From: Ktedonobacterales bacterium
GTDB lineage: Bacteria > Chloroflexota > Ktedonobacteria > Ktedonobacterales > JADMIN01
NCBI GenBank assembly: GCA_025935235.1
Contig: JAICVT010000268.1
Coordinates: 1 to 6,184, forward strand
Direction of reading: 5' to 3'
Length of the DNA stretch: 6,184 nucleotides
Under the pieces are notes generated by a model. It was not told the DNA's origin, searched no databases, and saw only the letters and a program-made list of their open reading frames with translations. Below are positions 1-5,226 of this stretch, in pieces. Within the stretch, counting starts at the first letter, position 1. Every line of letters starts with the position of its first letter. The position numbers and the translations under genes are program-made.

Positions 1-30
1 GCAGCCAGCGGGCAGGTCGGCGGCGGGCAT
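1..30 (-). CDS. Start of an unidentified gene, cut by the window edge
   Basis: Only the first ten codons (MPAADLPAGC) are in the window, so no product can be named. The call rests on an ATG at 30..28 preceded by a strong Shine-Dalgarno sequence (AAGGAG, at 43..38 on the minus strand) with a 7-nt spacer. The gene has the same direction as the four genes to its right and begins 94 bp after the DUF3037 stop codon, with a REP-like hairpin between them. It may be the next member of the same gene row. The reading frame beyond position 1 is unseen, so a chance ATG cannot be excluded. Confidence 0.5.
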   Translation of the reverse strand, partial: MPAADLPAGC

Positions 31-54
31 GGGAGATCTCCTTCTTGGCGCGGA

Positions 55-92
55 ACCTCTCCCCCTGCCCCCTCCCCTTCAGGGAGGGGAAC
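55..92. repeat. GC-rich REP-like palindromic element
   Basis: A C-rich stretch on the plus strand holds a perfect 8-bp inverted repeat: cccctccc at 69-76 and gggagggg at 82-89, with a 5-nt loop. It is flanked by further C/T-rich sequence. It fills most of the gap between the DUF3037 stop (125) and the next start (30). From memory, similar 'cctccc-ttcaggg-gagggg' hairpins occur in many copies between genes of GC-rich bacteria, which would make this a dispersed REP-like unit. That copy number cannot be seen here. No T-run follows on the minus strand, so it is not a classical intrinsic terminator, though the hairpin could protect the 3' end of the upstream mRNA. Confidence 0.5.
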
Positions 93-124
93 TCGCGGCA
101 GGGTTGGCGGCGCGAGGCGAGATG

Positions 125-532
125 CTACTCTGGCGTCGTTGGAGGCGGGGCCAGCACGAGGCGCGCGAGCAGCTCTTCCAGCGCGGCGGCAGGATCAGAG
201 CAGAGGCCAGAGTGCGCGGGCGACGGCTGGATGATCGTGCTGCTGGGGGCGGTCAGCCAGTGGAAGCGCTCGGCCTGCGAGAGTCGCGCGATGGGACCAG
301 CCGTCGGGTCGCCCTCGCAGATTCGCCGCAGGCCATCGAGCTGCTGGCGCACCAACTCCAGATCGAGTGGCGGCCAGAACGCCTGCAGCCGCGCCTCATC
401 CACCGCCAGCCGCATGCCCAGGAAGCGGCGCTGGCGGCAGATCAGCACGATGCCGACATTCAGGCATTCGCCACGCTCATCCAGCGGCACGACCCGCAGG
501 ATGGCGTAATCATACGAGCTGCGCGCGGGCAT
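125..532 (-). CDS. DUF3037 family protein, partner of HipA-like kinase
   Basis: A 135-residue soluble protein that reads as a DUF3037 family member. Near the N-terminus is the YDYAILRVVP segment (7-16), then LNVGIVLICRQRRFLG (about 24-39). The central part has ICEGDPTAGPIARL (71-84). The most typical block is RFHWLTAPSSTIIQPSPAHSG (89-109). The biochemical role of the family is unknown to me; its genes are commonly found beside HipA-like kinase genes, as here. The ATG at 532 is chosen over an in-frame start at 565 because GAGGAGG lies 6 nt upstream and family members begin just before the YDY segment. The start lies inside the kinase gene, giving a 23-bp overlap that suggests translational coupling. 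There is no signal peptide or membrane segment. The family call is from memory of its motifs. Confidence 0.85.
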   Translation of the reverse strand: MPARSSYDYAILRVVPLDERGECLNVGIVLICRQRRFLGMRLAVDEARLQAFWPPLDLELVRQQLDGLRRICEGDPTAGPIARLSQAERFHWLTAPSSTIIQPSPAHSGLCSDPAAALEELLARLVLAPPPTTPE

Positions 533-1292
533 GCTCTGCCTCCTCGACGAACACGCTCGACGCATCGCGCCGGGTCAGCAGATAGTCCACATAGGCGGCG
601 CGATGCTGCTCGACGCTGGCGAATTGCGGCTCATCGCCCAGCCAGGCGTCGGGGATCAGCGCGGCGATCCCTTCGAGCGTCTGGCGGGTCAGCAGGGGGC
701 GCAGCCGCTCATCGGCCGCATTCAGGCGAGTCGCCAGCGGCAGTAGCGCGTGCTCGCCGATCGGCTTAAATGGCGAGCGAGCGCGCTCCAGATAGTCGGC
801 CCAGGTGTGATGGAAATAGAGCGTGGCGCCGTGGTCAATCAGCCAGAGCCGACGCGCCCAGATCAGCATGTTGGTATTGCGCGGCGTGCGATCAATGTTG
901 GTGACGTAGGCGTCGAACCAGACAATCGCCGAGGCGAGGTCGGCGTCAATCGGAAAGGGCGCCGCGACATTGTAGGGCAGCGCGCCGGGCAGGTAGTCCA
1001 TTCCCAGATTCTGGCCCGGACTGGCCAGCAGCAGATCGCGCACCTCGAAGTCTGGCTCGTTGCGCCCTAGCGCGGGGTCCAGCTCGACAAAGACCAGTTC
1101 CGGCACGGGCAGCCCCAGCGCGCGGCCAATCTCGCCCGCCACCAGCTCGGCGATCAGCGCGCGCGGCCCCTGCCCGGCGCCGCGAAACTTGAGCACGTAC
1201 AGCCCGTCGTCATCCGCTTCCACCAGTCCCGGCAGCGAGCCGCCCTCGCGCAGCGGAGTGACATAGCGCGTAGCGAGCACCGAGCGAATCAT
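510..1292 (-). CDS. HipA-like kinase-fold protein (HipA_2-type)
   Basis: A 260-residue cytosolic protein with a compact protein-kinase-like layout resembling the short HipA-like kinase family rather than full-length HipA (about 440 residues). A glycine-bearing N-terminal sheet (REGGSLPG, 15-22) leads to YVLKF with the likely ATP-binding lysine K35. The helix AELVAGEIGRALGLPVPE (48-65) follows and could supply the pairing glutamate. The catalytic-loop-like segment NIDRTPRNTNM (132-142) offers D134, N139 and N141. LIDHGA (151-156) is the DFG equivalent, with metal-binding D153. These motifs suggest an active phosphotransferase, but the substrate is unknown. The ATG at 1292 has AGGAG 5 nt upstream; a GTG at 1307 would place that site inside the gene and is rejected. 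The gene overlaps DUF3037 and lies 46 bp after the propeller gene. No HipB-like DNA-binding antitoxin gene is visible, so a classical toxin-antitoxin role is not supported. Confidence 0.8.
   Translation of the reverse strand: MIRSVLATRYVTPLREGGSLPGLVEADDDGLYVLKFRGAGQGPRALIAELVAGEIGRALGLPVPELVFVELDPALGRNEPDFEVRDLLLASPGQNLGMDYLPGALPYNVAAPFPIDADLASAIVWFDAYVTNIDRTPRNTNMLIWARRLWLIDHGATLYFHHTWADYLERARSPFKPIGEHALLPLATRLNAADERLRPLLTRQTLEGIAALIPDAWLGDEPQFASVEQHRAAYVDYLLTRRDASSVFVEEAEHARAQLV
539..545 (-). promoter_or_regulatory. Ribosome binding site fixing the DUF3037 start
   Basis: GAGGAGG on the minus strand, 6 nt before the ATG at 532 and located inside the last codons of the HipA-like kinase gene. 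It decides between the ATG at 532 and the longer in-frame alternative at 565. Confidence 0.75.
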
Positions 1293-1324
1293 GCGATCTC
1301 CTACCACTGCGAGCGCCTGCGCGC

Positions 1325-1333
1325 ACTATAGCA
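1325..1333 (-). promoter_or_regulatory. Candidate extended -10 promoter for the kinase/DUF3037 pair
   Basis: TGCTATAGT on the minus strand matches an extended -10 (TGn plus TATAGT, five of six bases of TATAAT). It is conspicuous in such GC-rich DNA. It sits in the 46-bp gap just after the propeller stop codon. A start about 7 nt downstream would leave a leader of roughly 25 nt before the kinase ATG. No TTGACA-like -35 is visible at 16 to 18 bp, so the site would depend on the TG extension. It could give the pair independent expression. Chance occurrence is possible. Confidence 0.35.
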
Positions 1334-1338
1334 CGCGC

Positions 1339-2832
1339 CTACCTCGCCGACGGAACCGGGATGAACGCCGAAAAGAGCGCGCGATGGCCGCCGCTCTGGC
1401 CCGTCAACCAGAGATAGGCGCCATAGGACTGCTCATAGGCGCTGCCGACTGGCCCGGCGCTCCAAGTGAAGCCGACGAGTTGTGCATTGGGCGGCGCCTC
1501 CAGCCCCAGCCGCCACTCGTTCGCCTGCGGATCCCACGCCCACAGCCATAGATCGCGCGGTTCCTGCCGCTCGGTCACCTGTTTGTGTGGATCCACCCCC
1601 AACGTCAGCAAGACATTGGCGGGCGCGACGCCGAGGATGGACGCGACGCCCATGCGGTGGTCGTCGGCGGTGGCCCCGCTGACGGGCAGAGGCGGCAGCT
1701 CGCTCCAGACCTGCGCGCCGCTCGCCAGTCGCTGGATGGCCTCCGGCACGCTGTCGGGAACCCACGGCGGCGTGACATGGCCGTCGGTGTAGATCGGCGC
1801 GTAGAGACCGCCCCAGTCGCCCGCACTGGCCAGGCGTGGCTCCAGTGAGGCGGCCAGCGCCGACGCTGGCGGCTCGCGCGAGACAGTGGCCCAGGTCGCG
1901 CCGCTATCGAGCGAGCGCACGACTTGTCGCAGGATGTTGAGCCGACCACGGCGCGGCCAGTAGTAGACCTGCGCCAGCAGCGCGCCGCCGGAGCCGAACG
2001 CCGTCAGCGCGGGCGCTAGATAGGCTCCGCGTGTAGGCAGCCCGCCATCCGCCTGCTGCCAGGTCGCGCCGCCATCCGCGCTGCGCATCAGGCTGGAGGT
2101 CGGCTCCGAGTACGCGCCATCGGTCCACCAGGCAAAAACCCAGCGCGCCGAGGTCCAGGCGTCGCCTTGGCACGCGCCCGCGCCAGTCGCCGCCGAGGGC
2201 AGCGCCACAGGCGCCCATTGATAGCCTGCGGAGGCGCTCAGATAGACCGCCATGCGCTGGCAGCCCGCCTGCGTGGGATCGGGCGTGCGCGCCACCAGCA
2301 GCAGATGCGTGCTGGCATCCAGCGCGGCCTTGATCTGGCACGACTGCGCGGGATCCTGCGTCACCCGCGTGGCCAGCCACGTCGCGCCCAGGTCATCGCT
2401 GCGCCAGAGCGTGATGCCATCGCGATTGATCTGGCAGGCCAGCGCCGTCTGCGGGTCGGCGGGATCAGCAGCGTAGGTCAGCGCATCGGGCGCCACACCA
2501 GGCGGCGGCCTGACCGTGCGCCAGGCGGTCATCTCGAGCTTGGGGGCCAGCGTGCCAGAGCGCAGCGCGAAGCTGAGCCGTTGCCAGCCCGCCACCATCA
2601 GCGACGGCCCGCCCAGCAGCGCGAAGAGTGTAGCCGCCAGCAGCGCGACGATCAGCCCGCCGCGCAGCAGTCGCTGCCGCGGATTGAGCCACCGCTCCCA
2701 CAGCGCGCGCGCCGCCTCGGCGCCCACCCGCCGCGCGGCGCTACGCGACCGCTGTCGCCTGGCCTCCTCCAGCGATTCGACGACCAGACCTTCGTCGTCT
2801 GATTCAGCGCCAGAGCCGCCATCTTCGGTCAT
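1339..2832 (-). CDS. Membrane-anchored Asp-box (BNR-like) beta-propeller protein
   Basis: A 497-residue protein. Residues 1-20 are acidic and 25-58 are rich in arginine, ending in PRQRLLR. One hydrophobic segment follows (about 58-74, LIVALLAATLFALL), so the topology should be N-terminus inside, with residues 80-497 outside the cytoplasm. The outer part carries three clear Asp-box motifs (SxDxGxTW): SDDLGATW (145-152), SADGGATW (251-258) and SLDSGATW (307-314). A degenerate fourth is SASAGYQW (199-206). Such motifs mark sialidase-like and Ycf48-like propellers, where they are structural turns and not active sites, so no enzyme activity is claimed. Four cysteines (133, 165, 191, 221) lie in the outer part and could form disulfides. 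The ATG at 2832 has GGGGAG about 10 nt upstream. The gene is 93 bp from the M41-like gene and 46 bp from the kinase gene. A ligand is unknown; glycan or protein binding is only a guess. Confidence 0.75.
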   Translation of the reverse strand: MTEDGGSGAESDDEGLVVESLEEARRQRSRSAARRVGAEAARALWERWLNPRQRLLRGGLIVALLAATLFALLGGPSLMVAGWQRLSFALRSGTLAPKLEMTAWRTVRPPPGVAPDALTYAADPADPQTALACQINRDGITLWRSDDLGATWLATRVTQDPAQSCQIKAALDASTHLLLVARTPDPTQAGCQRMAVYLSASAGYQWAPVALPSAATGAGACQGDAWTSARWVFAWWTDGAYSEPTSSLMRSADGGATWQQADGGLPTRGAYLAPALTAFGSGGALLAQVYYWPRRGRLNILRQVVRSLDSGATWATVSREPPASALAASLEPRLASAGDWGGLYAPIYTDGHVTPPWVPDSVPEAIQRLASGAQVWSELPPLPVSGATADDHRMGVASILGVAPANVLLTLGVDPHKQVTERQEPRDLWLWAWDPQANEWRLGLEAPPNAQLVGFTWSAGPVGSAYEQSYGAYLWLTGQSGGHRALFSAFIPVPSAR

Positions 2833-2925
2833 GCTGGCTGATCTCCCCGCTGCGCTGTCGCCCTGATGCCTGGGAGTGTATCACTGCATCGCATGAGCCG
2901 TTGCGCTTGAGCGCACAGGCGCGCC

Positions 2926-4239
2926 TCACTCGCCGCCATTCGCGCCATTCGCGCCATTCGCGCCATTGGAGACGGCGGGGAGATTGGGGTCGGCGCCTCG
3001 CGCGCCGGTTGGCTGGAGCGGCGCGCGCAGGATGGCGCGATCAATCACGCGGTCGGCGCGCAGTTCTTGCGAGGGTGAGGCGGCGAAGGCGGTTGGTCGG
3101 CTGGAGCGGCTCACGCGCGCAGCGGGTCGGCTCGCTGGCTGCCCCGCCGCCGATGGCGCAGGCGCGACCGGGCCGATCACATGCGGCGCAGGCTCCTGGA
3201 AATCAGGCGCGATGGATGCCCCGAAGAGCGCAGTCTCGGCGACGCTGGTGAGCGCCGAGTGCTGCTCGGGCGAGGGTGAATCCGCACGGCGCAGGATCTC
3301 TTCGACCTCCGCGCCATCCAGCTCCTCGCGCTCGGCCAGCGCTTCGGCCAGCGCGATCACCTCGGCGCGATGATGCTCCAGCAGCGTGCGCGCCGCGTCA
3401 TACGCCTGGCGCAGCAGCCGCTCCGCCTGCTCGCGCGTGGCGGGATCGGCGGCCAGCCGCTCGATGGGCAGCGCCGCGGGCAGCGCGACCAATGAGTCGC
3501 CCATGCTCCAGCACGCCACCGAGCGCAGCGCCAGCGCGCTCGCCGCCGCCAGATCGTCCGCCGCGCTCACCAGCCACGCTTGCAAAAAGACCTCCTGCGC
3601 CGCGCGACTCGCCAGCGCCACCTGCATCGCGGCGAAGACCTCTTCCACGGTGCGTGGCGCGGCGGCGCCCAGACCCAGCGCCCCGGCTGCCCCCCGGCGC
3701 GACGCGCGTGGTAGACGTATGGCGACCCGCCCCACAGGCGCGTCAGGCGCCAGCGCGACCTGCGCCACGACATGGCCCGCCTCGGAATACGCCAGCCGCC
3801 GCTTCTCCACTGTCGAGAGCTGCGCGCGGGCATCGCTGCGTGACCCGGCGGCGCGACCGAGGAGCGCCAGACGCGATCCCAGCTCGCCCGACGCCGCGCC
3901 AGATTGTCGCTCTAGCGCCCACAGCAATACCCACAGCAGCGCGGCCAGCGCCACGAGCGCGATGACCACGGCCACGATCACCTGCGCGACAAACTCCAGC
4001 GCGGCGGGCGCGTGCGCCACCAGATACCAGATCACGAGCGCCAGCGCCAGCGCGCCCGCAATCACGCCCAGCGTCAGCCGCCAGCGCTCCCTGAGATCCG
4101 TGGTCAATCGTCCGAGCGCGCGAGCCGCCTGCCCGCCTGCTTCCGCCGAGCGTTCGAGCGTGGTGCGGGCGGCGCGTTGAACGCGCTCGGCGGCGACGCG
4201 TGCTGTCTCGTTCGCGTGCGGCGGTGTCTGGGTGGACAT
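2926..4239 (-). CDS. Two-TM protein with AAA-less, probably inactive FtsH/M41-like peptidase domain
   Basis: A 437-residue protein. An amphipathic, alanine/arginine-rich N-terminus (about 10-52) is followed by two hydrophobic segments (about 55-75 and 84-109). Residues 141-320 resemble the FtsH peptidase (M41) domain: VEKRRLAYSEAGHVVAQ (144-160) corresponds to the 'AYHEAGHALV' helix. SRAAQEVF (211-218) corresponds to 'GRAAEELIFG', SAADDLAAAS (225-234) to 'GASNDLxxAT', and WSMGDSLV (244-251) to the 'WGMSxxLG' turn. The helices at 266-320 match the family's C-terminal helices. The first zinc histidine is replaced by Ser152 (codon TCC); Glu153, His156 and the Asp229 ligand remain. The AAA+ ATPase module is absent, so ATP-driven proteolysis is unlikely and a scaffold or substrate-binding role is inferred. 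Residues 321-437 look disordered and end in NGA repeats. The ATG at 4239 has GGAGGAG about 8 nt upstream. Confidence 0.75.
   Translation of the reverse strand: MSTQTPPHANETARVAAERVQRAARTTLERSAEAGGQAARALGRLTTDLRERWRLTLGVIAGALALALVIWYLVAHAPAALEFVAQVIVAVVIALVALAALLWVLLWALERQSGAASGELGSRLALLGRAAGSRSDARAQLSTVEKRRLAYSEAGHVVAQVALAPDAPVGRVAIRLPRASRRGAAGALGLGAAAPRTVEEVFAAMQVALASRAAQEVFLQAWLVSAADDLAAASALALRSVACWSMGDSLVALPAALPIERLAADPATREQAERLLRQAYDAARTLLEHHRAEVIALAEALAEREELDGAEVEEILRRADSPSPEQHSALTSVAETALFGASIAPDFQEPAPHVIGPVAPAPSAAGQPASRPAARVSRSSRPTAFAASPSQELRADRVIDRAILRAPLQPTGARGADPNLPAVSNGANGANGANGGE
2932..2967 (-). repeat. 9-bp tandem repeat encoding Asn-Gly-Ala at the C-terminus
   Basis: Four units of about 9 bp (core catt at 2937, 2946, 2955 and 2964) sit at the 3' end of the M41-like gene. 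They encode three NGA triplets and a final NGG just before the last residue. Because the period is a multiple of three, copy-number change would alter the tail length without shifting the frame. Confidence 0.85.
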
Positions 4240-4459
4240 GATCCTTCTCCTCCCACAGCCCCGCGCGAGGCGGCTGCTTGTGAACGCTTGCGAATGCGCA
4301 GGTCGTGTGTCTCGCCAGCAAGATGCGCGCCTGACCAGCGGCGCGCGGTGAAATGGCGCAACTGGATCGGCGGGATCGGCGATGTTGGTGTGGTCATGGA
4401 CAATCCGCGATGAGGCGCGCGAAGGGCCAGCGCCGCACGCGCGATGAGAGGCGCGGATC

Positions 4460-4484
4460 GTCCATACGGTACAGACGTATGGAC
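4460..4484. promoter_or_regulatory. Perfect 9-7-9 inverted repeat, candidate operator
   Basis: gtccatacg (4460-4468) and cgtatggac (4476-4484) are perfect complements across a 7-nt spacer (gtacaga). The arms are AT-richer than their surroundings. The symmetric 25-bp layout is what a dimeric repressor of the TetR type would bind. As RNA it would form a 9-bp hairpin, but no T-run follows on either strand, which argues against a terminator. It lies about 220 bp upstream of the M41-like start codon. No regulator gene is in the window. Confidence 0.5.
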
Positions 4485-4511
4485 AGTGGGGTCCGCTTCA
4501 GCGCCATCTAT

Positions 4512-4566
4512 GCTCATGCCGCGCTCATGCCGCGCTCATGCCGCGCTCATGCCGCGCTCATGCCGC
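4512..4566. repeat. 11-bp tandem repeat, five perfect copies
   Basis: The unit gctcatgccgc is repeated five times without a mismatch, followed by the partial start gctc at 4567. The period is close to one helical turn, so each copy would present the same face of the DNA. It is not coding: the period is not a multiple of three and no supported gene covers it. Perfect identity suggests recent expansion by replication slippage. Confidence 0.9.
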
Positions 4567-4657
4567 GCTCTCCGCGAGCCTGCCAGGGCGCGCGTTCAGA
4601 CCGCATCAAGTCGCAGGGTATGGAGTAGGGAGCGAGGATAAGGAATCCAGACACAGA

Positions 4658-4686
4658 GCAGCGCGCCCCACTGCGGGACGCGCTGC
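4658..4686 (-). terminator. Terminator hairpin of the rplJ-rplL unit
   Basis: Beginning 31 bp after the rplL stop, the minus strand can form a 12-bp stem: GCAGCGCG paired with CGCGCTGC, one T-G wobble, then CCC paired with GGG, closing a 5-nt loop. The wobble pair would be a C-A mismatch on the plus strand, so the hairpin favours leftward transcripts. The following sequence is only weakly T-rich (TCTGTGTCTGG), so termination may be partial or need a factor. Confidence 0.6.
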
Positions 4687-4717
4687 GTGTTGATGGTGAG
4701 CGTTGAAGAGCGGCGAG

Positions 4718-5110
4718 TTAGCTGATGGTCGCCTTCGCGCCAGCCTCTTCGAGCTTGGCCTTGGCCGCGTTGGCCTCGTCCTTCGCAACGCCCTCCTTGA
4801 TGGCCTTGGGCGCCGCCTCGACCACGTCCTTGGCCTCCTTCAGGCCCAGGCCGGTCAGCTCGCGCACCGCCTTGATGACGTTGATCTTGTTCGGGCCGAC
4901 CTCAGCCAGCGTCACCGTGAACTCGGTCTGCTCCTCGACGGCGGCAGGCGCCTCACCAGCGGCGGGGGCAGCCGCGCCAGGGGCAGCGGCGACCATCGCC
5001 GGAGCCGCGCTCACGCCCCACTGATCCTGGAGCGCCTTGCTCAGCTTCACCAGGTCCAGCACGCTCATGTTGCTCAGTTCTTCGATCAGCTTATCAACAT
5101 CCACAGCCAT
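4718..5110 (-). CDS. rplL: 50S ribosomal protein L7/L12
   Basis: 130 residues, slightly longer than the usual 120-125. This is the flexible stalk protein, present as dimers on L10, that recruits and stimulates translational GTPases (IF2, EF-Tu, EF-G). The N-terminal dimerisation and L10-binding helices span 1-33, the Ala/Pro/Gly hinge 34-60 and the globular C-terminal domain 63-130. The factor-binding surface KINVIKAVRELTGLGLKEAK (75-94) and the following VVEAAPKAIKEGV are nearly canonical. The C-terminus ends KATIS, without the usual acidic/basic finish. The ATG at 5110 has GAGGAG about 8 nt upstream. It lies 116 bp after rplJ, with which it should be co-transcribed; its own strong ribosome binding site fits the need for several L12 copies per L10. 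Confidence 0.98.
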   Translation of the reverse strand: MAVDVDKLIEELSNMSVLDLVKLSKALQDQWGVSAAPAMVAAAPGAAAPAAGEAPAAVEEQTEFTVTLAEVGPNKINVIKAVRELTGLGLKEAKDVVEAAPKAIKEGVAKDEANAAKAKLEEAGAKATIS

Positions 5111-5138
5111 GATGGTTTCTCCTCGGTTTGTCCTCTGT

Positions 5139-5171
5139 GCGGGCGCCGCGACTCAGCGCGATGACGCCCGC
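5139..5171 (-). other. rplJ-rplL spacer hairpin proximal to rplL
   Basis: Perfect 7-bp arms (gcgggcg at 5139-5145 and cgcccgc at 5165-5171) enclose a GC-rich 19-nt loop. The structure ends roughly 15 nt before the rplL Shine-Dalgarno. It could influence mRNA stability, processing or the L10:L12 ratio. That role is inferred from position only. Confidence 0.4.
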
Positions 5172-5191
5172 GTTCTCGTGTCGTGGTATGC

Positions 5192-5210
5192 CCTGGCCAC
5201 GCGGGCCAGG
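5192..5210 (-). other. rplJ-rplL spacer hairpin proximal to rplJ
   Basis: Perfect 7-bp arms, cctggcc (5192-5198) and ggccagg (5204-5210), with a 5-nt loop, start 16 bp after the rplJ stop codon. There is no T-run, so this is not an intrinsic terminator. It may act as an mRNA stabiliser or processing site within the co-transcript. Confidence 0.45.
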
Positions 5211-5226
5211 CAGGCGATCAGGCAGG

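Larger units (their letters stand above)
4240..4717. other. Gene-free intergenic region between rplL and the M41-like gene
   Basis: These 478 bp hold no coding region I can support. From the rplL side they contain a terminator hairpin, an 11-bp tandem repeat (4512-4566) and a perfect inverted repeat (4460-4484). A GTCCAT half-site copy lies at 4396-4401 on the minus strand, and the ribosome binding site of the M41-like gene is at the left end. The promoter of the leftward gene row should lie here, but I found no convincing -35/-10 pair. Confidence 0.6.

Noticed and set aside
29..769. 246-codon plus-strand open frame
   Set aside because: It is antisense to DUF3037 and the HipA-like gene, both supported by family motifs. 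Its composition is typical of a GC-rich shadow frame.
510..1292. Full HipBA toxin-antitoxin operon
   Set aside because: The protein is much shorter than HipA, belongs to the shorter HipA-like type, and no HipB-like helix-turn-helix gene is present.
2872..2885. TGATACACT as a possible extended -10 before the propeller gene
   Set aside because: Only four of six -10 bases match and no -35 is present; it is too weak to report as a promoter.
2902..2915. Small hairpin (tgcgc / gcgca) after the M41-like stop codon considered as a terminator
   Set aside because: The stem is only 5 bp and no T-run follows on the minus strand.
3386..4180. 264-codon plus-strand open frame opposite the M41-like gene
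   Set aside because: Ser/Ala/Arg-rich shadow frame without motifs; the minus-strand gene has a strong ribosome binding site and domain evidence.
4104..4517. 137-codon minus-strand open frame covering the intergenic repeat region and overlapping the start of the M41-like gene
   Set aside because: It has no ribosome binding site, is rich in Arg/Ala/Pro as expected from noncoding GC-rich DNA, and overlaps a far better supported gene in another frame.
4512..4566. Tandem repeat considered as a CRISPR array
   Set aside because: The units are 11 bp and directly adjacent, with no spacers.
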